DNA of 64,000 nucleotides, from NCBI RefSeq assembly GCF_019924045.1, contig NZ_JAHXBN010000010.1:992001-1056000 (forward strand), given 5' to 3'. The notes below the pieces were generated by a model. It saw nothing but the letters and a program-made list of their open reading frames with translations. It was not told where the DNA came from and searched no databases. The stretch comes from Dyadobacter fermentans (GTDB taxonomy: Bacteria > Bacteroidota > Bacteroidia > Cytophagales > Spirosomataceae). The position numbers and the translations under genes are program-made. Below, piece by piece: positions 26,539 to 34,714 of the stretch. The stretch's first letter is position 1. The number at the start of each line of letters is the position of its first letter.

Positions 26539-26961
26539 ATGAAAAAACGTCTGTCTGTTTTAGGAGTGGTATTGTTGTCGCTGTTTTTGTTCAGCTATTC
26601 ATGTCAGGATCACCAGGTTCCGGATGAGCCTCCCTTGTTGAGTACACACGAGTTGTTCTACGATTCGCTTCATGGCAAATGTTCGTTTACGACGGAGTTG
26701 GAGGTGCTCAATATTGGCACCATTCCAGTTACCGAATACGGCGTTGTGTTCAGTGCGGTGGGTGGGGGAGATGGGCCTTTCACCGATACCCCGGTGGTTG
26801 GAACCCATTCGAAGGTTATCTTTGACATGCCGTTCTCAACAGGGATAAAAACCAAGGTGGGGCCACAGATTTGTACAAGCAATAATTACTACCGTGCCTA
26901 TGCCATTTTGAACAACGGAACGGTGGTATACGCGCAGACGCTGCATTTTACCAATCTTTGA
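26539..26961 (+). CDS. Putative lipoprotein (140 aa)
   Basis: Type II signal peptide with Cys22 (LFLFSYSC), so probably lipid-anchored; the lipobox is imperfect (YSC rather than GC/AC/SC after L). The mature part is beta-rich and ends in NYYRAYAILNNGTVVYAQTLHF, the fibronectin-like motif often seen in Bacteroidota surface lipoproteins (xYYVRAYAxNxxGxxY). No enzyme motif is visible. It sits alone between two permeases and is closed by a strong hairpin. Confidence 0.8.
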   Translation: MKKRLSVLGVVLLSLFLFSYSCQDHQVPDEPPLLSTHELFYDSLHGKCSFTTELEVLNIGTIPVTEYGVVFSAVGGGDGPFTDTPVVGTHSKVIFDMPFSTGIKTKVGPQICTSNNYYRAYAILNNGTVVYAQTLHFTNL

Positions 26962-26977
26962 TCTGCCGTACAGGTGT

Positions 26978-27018
26978 AAAGCCCGGCTGTTCGTTTTCGG
27001 ACAGCCGGGCTTTTATTT
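26978..27018 (+). terminator. Rho-independent terminator of the lipoprotein gene
   Basis: AAAGCCCGGCTGTTCG pairs with CGGACAGCCGGGCTTT (26978-26993 and 26998-27013, one G-T wobble) around a TTTT loop, followed by TATTTTA. Its apex contains TGTTC-N6-GGACA, the regulatory repeat of the next permease. Confidence 0.85.
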
Positions 27019-27070
27019 TAGTGTATTATGTATTTGATTATCAATTAATTTGGTTTCTGGTATGCATTTA
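26988..27070 (+). promoter_or_regulatory. Candidate activator site plus YTGG promoter element (site E)
   Basis: TGTTC (26988-26992) and GGACA (26999-27003), one mismatch from the perfect form. CTGGTATGCATTT begins at 27057, 54 bases after the repeat and 53 bases before the permease ATG. The repeat lies inside the terminator of the preceding gene. Confidence 0.45.
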
Positions 27071-27109
27071 ATGGATGAGGACATTGAAAGTATATCATAC
27101 CTGACTGCC

Positions 27110-29491
27110 ATGTTAAAAAACTATTTCAAAATCGCCTTCCGGAATTTGTGGAAGCACAAGGTATTTTCATTTATCAACATTATGGGTCTGACCGTCGGGA
27201 TGTCGGCCTGTTTGCTGATTTCCATGTACGTCAATTTCGAGCTGACTTATGATGCTTTTCACACCAAATCGGATCGTATTTACCGGCTGGTGACCGACGT
27301 GATTACGCCTTCCGAAACGATCAACGCAGGCATTACGTCCTGGGCCTTCGGGCCGACCATCAAACAGGACTTTCCCGAGGTGGAAGCTTACACGCGGGTC
27401 AATGGAGGAAGTTTCCTTGTCCGGAAAGGAGATATCAAATTTCAGGAAGAGTCTACCGTATTTGCCGATTCGTCGCTTTTCCGCGTGTTCGACTTCCCAT
27501 TAATCCAGGGCGATCCCAAAACGGCGCTTAAAGAGCCGATGAGCATTGTTTTTACAGAGAAAGCAGCCAAAAAATATTTTGGCGACGCCGACCCGATGGG
27601 GCAGACGCTGCTGTTGTCGGGAGAGGGGCTTCCGGCCAAAGTAACCGGCGTGATGAAAGACCTACCTGAGAACTCCCAGATCAAAGGCGATATGTTCGTT
27701 TCGATGACGACCATGACACAGCGCCTGAATCGTGATATCGACGAACAGTGGGGTAATTTCGGTGCGAAGACCTACCTGCTCCTGAAACCGGACGCCGACA
27801 GTAAAGCATTGGAAAAGAAGCTCCCCGAATACCTCGAACGCCGCGCGGGCAAGCTCATGCGTGAGTCGAAAATGTCGTATAAGCTGTTCCTTGAACCGTT
27901 GCTGGATGTGCATTTGAAGTCGGAGCGGGATGTGGATGAAAAAGGCAGCATGAGTAACGTATATGTGTTCTCGGTTATAGCGGCATTTATCTTGCTGATT
28001 GCCTGCATCAACTTCGTGAATCTCACTACGGCGCGTTCCGCGGAGCGGGCCAAGGAAGTGGGCATTCGTAAGGTGGTGGGCGCTGGCAAGGGGCTGTTGG
28101 CAAGGCAGTTTGTGAGTGAGTCGATTTTACTTTGTATGATCGCATTCGCGCTTTCCCTCGTACTTTCCGCCGCGCTGCTGCCATTGTTCAATAACCTGGC
28201 CGGCAAAGTGATCGTTTCCAACCTATTTGCCGATCCGTCATTTTTAGTATACATGTTGTTGGCAGCGATCCTTATCGGCATTCTGGCCGGCATTTATCCG
28301 GCTTTGGTATTATCGTCGTTTGAGCCCGTCACCGTTTTGAAAGGACGTTTTTCGACCAGCTTCAAAGGTATTTTGCTCCGAAAAGGGCTCGTTACCGTTC
28401 AGTTTTCGATTTCGATAGCGCTCATTATCGCTACGATGATCGTGTATATCCAGATGAACTACATGCGCAACCGCGATCTCGGGTTCAGCAAGGATCAAAT
28501 GCTGGTGATCAATACCGAGGGCGATCCCAAGCGGGAGGCATTCAAAGAATCGTTGCGCGGGCTTACGGGTGTGAAATCCACTGCGGCATCGTCGAGTGTT
28601 CCGGGGAGTTCCAATCCCGGAGCATATTCCGAAATCGAAAACAGAAGCGGTGAATTACAGGTGGCCAACCTTGACCTCTATTTCGTCGATTTCGACTATA
28701 TCCGGCAATTTGGCCTGAAAATGGCGGCTGGCCGGCCGTTTTCGCGGGAGTTCGGTACGGATACCACCCAGGCCATGGTCATCAATGAAGCGGCTGTGAA
28801 GCTGCTGGGCTACGCCAAACCCGAAGATGCATTGGGGCGCCGCTTCAAGCAATGGGGGCGCGAGGGTAAGATTGTCGGGGTGATCAAAGACTTCCATTTC
28901 CGTTCTTTGCAGGAAAATATCAGGCCGCTTACCATGCGCATTGAACCAGGAGGGGCAAGCCTTATTTCAGTCCAGATTGAGGGCAACCGCTTAAAGGAAA
29001 CAGTTGCGGCTGTGGAGCAGAAGTGGAAAGAAGCGATTCCGGGCAGGCCGTTCTCTTACTATTTTATGGACGAATTCTTCGACCGGCAATATCGCAGCGA
29101 AGAGCGTTTTGAGAAGTTGTTTTTCAATTTTGCAATCCTGGCGATATTCATTTCCTGCCTTGGTTTGCTAGGGCTGGCATCTTACAGCACCATGCAGCGC
29201 ACGAAAGAAATAGGTGTGAGAAAGGTCATGGGCGCGTCCATCGGCAGCATTGTGGGCCTGCTTTCTATGGATTTTCTTAAACTGGTGATTATTGCATTTG
29301 TCGTGGCCTCGCCGATTGCGTATTTCGGGATGGACCGCTGGTTGGAGAACTTCGCCTACCGCACCGATATTTACTGGTGGGTGTTCGTGGTTGCCGCGGC
29401 ATTATCTACGGCCATCGCTTTCGCGACAGTCAGTTTCCAGAGCATCAGGGCGGCTGTCATGAACCCGGTGAAGAGCTTGCGCAGTGAATAG
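27110..29491 (+). CDS. FtsX/MacB-type ABC permease (793 aa)
   Basis: The start is set at MLKNYFKIAFRNLWKHK; the frame is open to 27050 but that leader lacks homology and overlaps the predicted promoter. Coupling helices are RSAERAKEVGIRKVVGAG and MQRTKEIGVRKVMGAS. The first periplasmic domain (GPTIKQDFPEVEAYTRVNGG, VFADSSLFRVFDFPLIQGD) is close in pattern to the copies at 29672 and 55807. It is followed by a perfect 12-bp stem, and the next permease has its own site D, so it may be a one-gene unit. Confidence 0.93.
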   Translation: MLKNYFKIAFRNLWKHKVFSFINIMGLTVGMSACLLISMYVNFELTYDAFHTKSDRIYRLVTDVITPSETINAGITSWAFGPTIKQDFPEVEAYTRVNGGSFLVRKGDIKFQEESTVFADSSLFRVFDFPLIQGDPKTALKEPMSIVFTEKAAKKYFGDADPMGQTLLLSGEGLPAKVTGVMKDLPENSQIKGDMFVSMTTMTQRLNRDIDEQWGNFGAKTYLLLKPDADSKALEKKLPEYLERRAGKLMRESKMSYKLFLEPLLDVHLKSERDVDEKGSMSNVYVFSVIAAFILLIACINFVNLTTARSAERAKEVGIRKVVGAGKGLLARQFVSESILLCMIAFALSLVLSAALLPLFNNLAGKVIVSNLFADPSFLVYMLLAAILIGILAGIYPALVLSSFEPVTVLKGRFSTSFKGILLRKGLVTVQFSISIALIIATMIVYIQMNYMRNRDLGFSKDQMLVINTEGDPKREAFKESLRGLTGVKSTAASSSVPGSSNPGAYSEIENRSGELQVANLDLYFVDFDYIRQFGLKMAAGRPFSREFGTDTTQAMVINEAAVKLLGYAKPEDALGRRFKQWGREGKIVGVIKDFHFRSLQENIRPLTMRIEPGGASLISVQIEGNRLKETVAAVEQKWKEAIPGRPFSYYFMDEFFDRQYRSEERFEKLFFNFAILAIFISCLGLLGLASYSTMQRTKEIGVRKVMGASIGSIVGLLSMDFLKLVIIAFVVASPIAYFGMDRWLENFAYRTDIYWWVFVVAAALSTAIAFATVSFQSIRAAVMNPVKSLRSE

Positions 29492-29500
29492 GCTGTGCTC

Positions 29501-29530
29501 CACGCCCCGTTCCAAATCGAACGGGGCGTG
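29501..29530 (+). terminator. Perfect 12-bp hairpin after the permease
   Basis: CACGCCCCGTTC (29501-29512) and GAACGGGGCGTG (29519-29530) with a CAAATC loop. No T run follows, so termination is uncertain. Its last two bases are the first two of the TGTCC repeat of site D. Confidence 0.65.
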
Positions 29531-29624
29531 TCCGATAGTGAACACCGCTGATTTGTTTTAGTAAAATATAAAAAATTGATTTTCAGGTAGTTGTGATATT
29601 GTTGCTGACTGGTGCATAATTTGA
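29529..29624 (+). promoter_or_regulatory. Candidate activator site plus YTGG promoter element (site D)
   Basis: TGTCC (29529-29533) and GAACA (29540-29544), one mismatch from perfect. CTGGTGCATAATTTGA begins at 29609, 65 bases after the repeat and 63 bases before the ATG. Of the five sites this has the best sigma-54-like -12 (TTGA at the right spacing). Confidence 0.45.
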
Positions 29625-29671
29625 CTGTCGGAATGGGAAATCCATCCTTCAACCTCGTAACCGGCGCAGTT

Positions 29672-32089
29672 ATGATATCCAGCTATCTGAAAATCGCTCT
29701 CAGGAGCCTTTGGAACAAGAAGGCTTTTGCCTCCATCAATATTTTCGGACTGGCAATCGGGTTAGCGACTTGCATGCTGATCCTCTTGTTCGTGCAACAC
29801 GAACTGAGTTACGATCGCTTCAACGTCAATGCTGACCGCATATTCAGAGTTACTTTGCATGGCCGGATCGGAGGGAATGATATCAACATCGCGGGTGCGT
29901 CCGCTCCCGCGGGACCCGCACTGATGCACGATTACCCAGGCGTGGAAGCGTACACGAGGCTTAGCACCCAGGGTACATTTCTTGTTAAAAACGGAGAAAA
30001 GCGTTTCCTGGAAGAGCGTGTCATTTTCACCGATTCCAACTTTTTCCATTTCTTTTCCATACCCCTTTTGAAGGGCGATGCCAACAGCGTACTGAAAGAG
30101 CCGAAGACGGTCGTTCTGACCCGATCTATGGCTTTGAAATACTTCGGAAATCAGGATCCGATCGGGAAGAGCCTCGAAATGGGTAATAGCGGTGCGTTCC
30201 GTGTGACGGGCGTCTGCGAGGATGTGCCCTCCAATTCGCATTTCCATTATGATTTTTTCGGATCGATGAAATCGGTCACGCTGGGGGACAAATGGCTGTC
30301 GAGTGGTGCGCATACCTATGTGTTGTTGCGAAAAGACTATCCGGTTGAAAAACTTTCGGCCCAGATGCCGCAAATGGTGCGGAAATACATCGGTCCCGAA
30401 ATCCAGGAGTTCCTGGGCATGAGCTATGACGAATACCTGCGCAAAGGGGATAAGTTTGGTTTCGGTTTACAGCCATTGACCGACATACACCTCACCTCCA
30501 ATCTCGAAAATGAGCTGGAAGGGAACAGTAACATCAAATACATCTACATATTCACAGCCATTGCAGCATTCATTCTTCTGATCGCCTGCATCAATTTTAT
30601 GAACCTGTCGACCGCTGGCTCGGCCGGGCGGGCGAAGGAGGTGGGCGTCCGGAAAGTGATGGGTTCCGTGCGGCAGCAGCTTATGGTGCAGTTCCTTACC
30701 GAATCGGTTTTAGTGACATTTTTTGCGCTTCTGGTGGCATTAGTGCTCGTAGCATTGCTTTTGCCGGGTTTCAACGACCTGGCGGGCAAGCGGTTCGATC
30801 TGCAATCCATTCTGAATGCACGGACGATCGGCTATGCCCTGGCAGGGTGCCTGGTCGTGGGAGTGCTTGCGGGCAGCTATCCCGCCTTTTTCCTCTCGGC
30901 TTTCAGGCCGGTGGCCGTGCTGAAAGGGAGTATTCAGGCGGGCGTAAAAAGCGGATGGCTTCGGAATGCGTTGGTTACCATTCAGTTTGTGGTTTCCATC
31001 GTGATGATCATCGGCACGATGGTCGTTTACCAGCAACTTCGTTTTATCCAGAATAAAAATTTGGGATTTGATAAAGAACAGGTGCTGATCCTGCATGACA
31101 CCTATTTGCTGGGAGATAAAGCAAAGGCTTTCAAAGAGCAGCTGGGAGGTCTCTCCGCGGTGAGTAGCGTGACGCTGGCCGGTTATCTGCCTGCGGGAAA
31201 TTCCAACAACGGTACGGATGGTTTTCTGCCCGAAAGCGCCGACAACGACATTACGCCCTATCGTTTCACGACTTACCAGGTGGACGAAGATTACCTGAAA
31301 ACGCTGGGGATCGGCCTGGTTACAGGCCGGAATTTTTCGAAAACCTTTGGCAGCGACAGCGCTTCCGTGCTGATCAATGAGGCGGCTGTGAAGCAATTTG
31401 GCTGGAAAGACCCGATCGGAAAACGCATCAGGACCATTGGCAACGGCACACCGGAAAGCAAGCGGTTTTACACCGTGGTAGGTGTTACCAAAGATTTTCA
31501 CTTCCGCTCCATGCACGAGCGCATTGCCCCGCTGGTGATGTTCTACGGAGGCGACCAGTACCAAATGGCTGTCAAGATCAAAACGAACGATATTCCCGGC
31601 GTGCTCAAAACATTGGAAAAGACCTGGAAAGCAACGACGGATAATCCGTTTGCCTATTCGTTTCTGGATCAGCGTTTCAACAATATGTACGAATCGGAGC
31701 AGCGGGTAGGAAAGCTGTTCGGGATTTTTGCTGGGCTCGCGGTCGTGATCGCCTGCCTGGGGCTTTTCGGGCTGGCAGCTTTCACGACGATCCAGCGGAC
31801 CAAGGAAATAGGGGTGCGTAAAGTACTGGGCGCTTCGGTATTGAGTATCGTCTCACTGCTTTCCAAAGATTTTGTAAAACTCGTGGGGATTGCCATCGTC
31901 ATAGCTTCACCGCTGGCGTGGTATGGCATGAGCCATTGGCTGTCGGACTTTGCCTATAAAGTCAGTATCGAATGGTGGGTATTCCTGCTTGCGGGTGTGC
32001 TGGCTGTGAGCGTGGCTTTGCTGACGGTTAGTTTTCAGAGTATCAAGGCTGCCTTGGTGAATCCGGTCAAGAGTTTGAAAAGGGAGTAA
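29672..32089 (+). CDS. FtsX/MacB-type ABC permease, head of the long run (805 aa)
   Basis: The start MISSYLKIALRSLWNKK is chosen by alignment; the frame is open to 29612. Coupling helices are AGSAGRAKEVGVRKVMGS (AGS in place of ARS) and IQRTKEIGVRKVLGAS. It has the same PDFF-like FTDSNFFHFFSIPLLKGD motif as 27110 and 55807. It is the first of ten successive same-strand genes (to 53920) joined only by hairpin elements, with no other promoter-like site seen between them, so it may lead a ~24-kb transcription unit. Confidence 0.93.
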   Translation: MISSYLKIALRSLWNKKAFASINIFGLAIGLATCMLILLFVQHELSYDRFNVNADRIFRVTLHGRIGGNDINIAGASAPAGPALMHDYPGVEAYTRLSTQGTFLVKNGEKRFLEERVIFTDSNFFHFFSIPLLKGDANSVLKEPKTVVLTRSMALKYFGNQDPIGKSLEMGNSGAFRVTGVCEDVPSNSHFHYDFFGSMKSVTLGDKWLSSGAHTYVLLRKDYPVEKLSAQMPQMVRKYIGPEIQEFLGMSYDEYLRKGDKFGFGLQPLTDIHLTSNLENELEGNSNIKYIYIFTAIAAFILLIACINFMNLSTAGSAGRAKEVGVRKVMGSVRQQLMVQFLTESVLVTFFALLVALVLVALLLPGFNDLAGKRFDLQSILNARTIGYALAGCLVVGVLAGSYPAFFLSAFRPVAVLKGSIQAGVKSGWLRNALVTIQFVVSIVMIIGTMVVYQQLRFIQNKNLGFDKEQVLILHDTYLLGDKAKAFKEQLGGLSAVSSVTLAGYLPAGNSNNGTDGFLPESADNDITPYRFTTYQVDEDYLKTLGIGLVTGRNFSKTFGSDSASVLINEAAVKQFGWKDPIGKRIRTIGNGTPESKRFYTVVGVTKDFHFRSMHERIAPLVMFYGGDQYQMAVKIKTNDIPGVLKTLEKTWKATTDNPFAYSFLDQRFNNMYESEQRVGKLFGIFAGLAVVIACLGLFGLAAFTTIQRTKEIGVRKVLGASVLSIVSLLSKDFVKLVGIAIVIASPLAWYGMSHWLSDFAYKVSIEWWVFLLAGVLAVSVALLTVSFQSIKAALVNPVKSLKRE

Positions 32090-32178
32090 TGGAGGAAGGG
32101 GAGAATGGAAGAAAGGGGAGAATGGAGAATGTATGAGAATCCCTTTCATCCCCCTTCCTCCTTCCCCCTTTCCTCCCC
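32090..32178 (+). repeat. G/A:C/T intergenic hairpin 4
   Basis: Purine arm about 32090-32130, directly after the stop; pyrimidine arm about 32140-32178. GGAGGAAGGGG is exactly complemented by CCCCTTCCTCC. The next ATG is 14 bases further, after an A-rich spacer. Confidence 0.82.
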
Positions 32179-32191
32179 AAATAAATACATC

Positions 32192-34621
32192 ATGCTCAAA
32201 AACTATCTCAAAATCATATTCCGCAACCTTTGGAAAAATAAGGGGTATTCGGCGATCAACGTTGGCGGGCTGGCGATCGGTATGGGAGTGGCTATGCTGA
32301 TCGGCCTGTGGATTTATGATGAACTTTCGTACAACCGCTATTTCAAAAATTATGACCGGATAGGGCAAATCCTGCAAAACAGGGTGGAGAATGGTGAAAA
32401 GAAAACCTGGTTTGCTTTGCCGGTACCCTTCATTGAGGAGCTGAAAACGCATTATGGCGATCATTTCAAGCGCATTATCGCTTCCACGCAGACAGGCGAA
32501 AACATTCTCACGGCCGGAAATACGAAACTGTCGCGCAATGGCCAGTTTGTCGATGCGGAAGCACCCGAAATGTTCTCGCTCCGCATGCTTCGCGGCTCGT
32601 GGTCGGCGCTCGAAGACCGCCAGGGTATCATCCTCTCGCAATCGACGGTCAGGGCGTTGTTCGGCGATGCCGATCCGATGAACCAGATTGTAAAAGTAGA
32701 TACCGATCTCGACTTGAAAGTGACGGGCATTTATGAGGACTTTCCGCAAAACACAAAGTTTAGCGACGTCCAGTTTATGGGCTCGTGGGACTATTTCCTC
32801 GAAAAAAACCGCTACATGCGCAACAAGAAGTGGGATAACCACGCCATTTGGGTATACACCGAACTGGCCGACAATACTGATTTCAAAACAGTCAGCGAGG
32901 CGATTCGCCTTTCCGAACTGAATGCGATCCGCAAAATGGATGATATGCGGGAAGAAATTGCCACCCGGCCCGAAATGTGGGTGCATCCGATGAAAGACTG
33001 GCACCTCTACTCCGATTTCAGAAATGGCGCCGTGGGCGACGGACCCGTCAAATACGTCTGGATGGTTGGTCTGATCGGCTTTTTTGTGTTGCTGCTGGCA
33101 TGCATCAATTTCGTAAACCTGAGCACCGCGCGGTCGGAGAAGCGTGCACGGGAAGTGGGTGTACGCAAAGCGATTGGTTCAATGCGTATGCAGTTGATCG
33201 GGCAGTTTTTCAGTGAATCGCTCCTGGTGGTGTTGTTATCGTTTGTGGTGGCGTTTGCTGGCGTGGCAGTGTCGCTCCCGTGGTTCAATAATCTGGCTGC
33301 GAAGCAGATGGTTATTCCTTGGACTAATGCCTATTTCTGGGTTTGCAGCCTGGGTTTTGTGCTTCTCACGTCGGTGCTTGCGGGGGGCTATCCAGCCATT
33401 TACCTTACATCTTTCCAGCCGGTGAAGGTGCTCAAAGGCTCCACAGGCTCATCGCGTACACATTTTGGAGGCGTTGCCTACACGCCGCGGCAGGTGCTGG
33501 TGGTGTTGCAATTCACTATTTCCGTCACATTGATCATCTGCACCAGCATGGTTTACCGGCAAATCAAATTCGCCAAGGAACGGTCGGTAGGCTACTCGCG
33601 CGACGGGTTGCTGATGGTACCGATGAAAACGAATGATTTTTATGGGAAAACCGACATTATACGCACAGAATTAAAGAATACCGGCATGGTAGAAGAAGTA
33701 GCCGAGTCGCAAAGCCCCATTACCGGCGTGTGGTCGTCCAATGAAGGTTTCTCCTGGAAAGGAATGCCGGAGGGTTTTGTAGAAACATTTGCCACGCTTA
33801 CGGTCTCCCCGGAATACGCTCAAACAGCCGGCTTGCAGTTTGTAAGCGGGCGCAATTTTTCCAAGGAATTAGCTTCCGATTCGTCGGGCTTTGTCATTAA
33901 TGAATCGGCGGCGCGTTTGCTGGGCGTTGCCGACCCGGTAGGAATGGTCGTCTCGTGGAAAAGCCAATGGATGACCGACAACATCCGCAAGCAGTTTACC
34001 GTCCTCGGAGTCGTGAAGGATATGGTGATGGAATCGCCGTTCGCACCCGTGAAACCGACCGTTTTCTTCCTGTTCGGTTCTCCCAACTGGATCAATATCA
34101 AACTGAGCACGAAGGTAAGCTCAGCAGCGGCTTTGCCAGCTATTGAAAACGTGTTCAGGAAACTGGTACCGGCGGCGCCGTTCGAATACAAGTTTGCCAG
34201 CCAGGAGTACGACGCCAAATTCCGGACCGAAGAGCGGATCGGCAAGCTCGCCGGATTTTTTGCTGCGCTGGCAGTCCTGATCAGCTGCCTCGGATTGTTC
34301 GGGCTGGCCTCATTCACGGCCGAGCAGCGTACCAAGGAAATAGGCATCCGCAAAGTGCTGGGTGCGTCGGTAGCGGCATTGTGGGGCATGCTTTCCAAAG
34401 ATTTTGTTTCGCTGGTGGCGGTTGCGAGCGTTATTGCCGTTCCGCTGGCCTGGTATTCCATGAGCGCATGGCTGCAAAACTACCAGTACCGCACCGAAAT
34501 CAGTTGGGGCATATTTGCCCTCGCGGGCGCAGGGGCGCTCGTACTCACGCTCGCGACGGTCAGTTATCATGCGATTAAAGCGGCGTTGACAAATCCTGTA
34601 ACGAGTTTGAAAAGGGAATAG
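32192..34621 (+). CDS. FtsX/MacB-type ABC permease, WHLYSDF subfamily (809 aa)
   Basis: The start MLKNYLKIIFRNLWKNK excludes a 29-residue open extension that translates the hairpin. Subfamily marks: IGLWIYDELSYNRYFKNYD, MKDWHLYSDFRNG, RSEKRAREVGVRKAIGS. It is the only subfamily member with an extra GSSRTHFGGVAYTP insertion before TM5. Coupling helix 2 is EQRTKEIGIRKVLGAS. The C-terminus NPVTSLKRE resembles that of 37220 (NPVTSLKME). Confidence 0.93.
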   Translation: MLKNYLKIIFRNLWKNKGYSAINVGGLAIGMGVAMLIGLWIYDELSYNRYFKNYDRIGQILQNRVENGEKKTWFALPVPFIEELKTHYGDHFKRIIASTQTGENILTAGNTKLSRNGQFVDAEAPEMFSLRMLRGSWSALEDRQGIILSQSTVRALFGDADPMNQIVKVDTDLDLKVTGIYEDFPQNTKFSDVQFMGSWDYFLEKNRYMRNKKWDNHAIWVYTELADNTDFKTVSEAIRLSELNAIRKMDDMREEIATRPEMWVHPMKDWHLYSDFRNGAVGDGPVKYVWMVGLIGFFVLLLACINFVNLSTARSEKRAREVGVRKAIGSMRMQLIGQFFSESLLVVLLSFVVAFAGVAVSLPWFNNLAAKQMVIPWTNAYFWVCSLGFVLLTSVLAGGYPAIYLTSFQPVKVLKGSTGSSRTHFGGVAYTPRQVLVVLQFTISVTLIICTSMVYRQIKFAKERSVGYSRDGLLMVPMKTNDFYGKTDIIRTELKNTGMVEEVAESQSPITGVWSSNEGFSWKGMPEGFVETFATLTVSPEYAQTAGLQFVSGRNFSKELASDSSGFVINESAARLLGVADPVGMVVSWKSQWMTDNIRKQFTVLGVVKDMVMESPFAPVKPTVFFLFGSPNWINIKLSTKVSSAAALPAIENVFRKLVPAAPFEYKFASQEYDAKFRTEERIGKLAGFFAALAVLISCLGLFGLASFTAEQRTKEIGIRKVLGASVAALWGMLSKDFVSLVAVASVIAVPLAWYSMSAWLQNYQYRTEISWGIFALAGAGALVLTLATVSYHAIKAALTNPVTSLKRE

Positions 34622-34623
34622 AC

Positions 34624-34701
34624 GAGAAAGGAGGAAAGGGAAGAAGGGGAGGAAGGAGGAAGGAAAATCGATAAGCATTCCTCCCCTTCCTCCTTCCTCC
34701 C
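34624..34701 (+). repeat. G/A:C/T intergenic hairpin 5
   Basis: Purine arm about 34624-34665, pyrimidine arm about 34678-34701. GGGAGGAAGGAGGAA in the first arm is matched exactly by TTCCTCCTTCCTCCC. Next ATG at 34715. Confidence 0.83.
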
Positions 34702-34714
34702 AAAAAAATAGACT

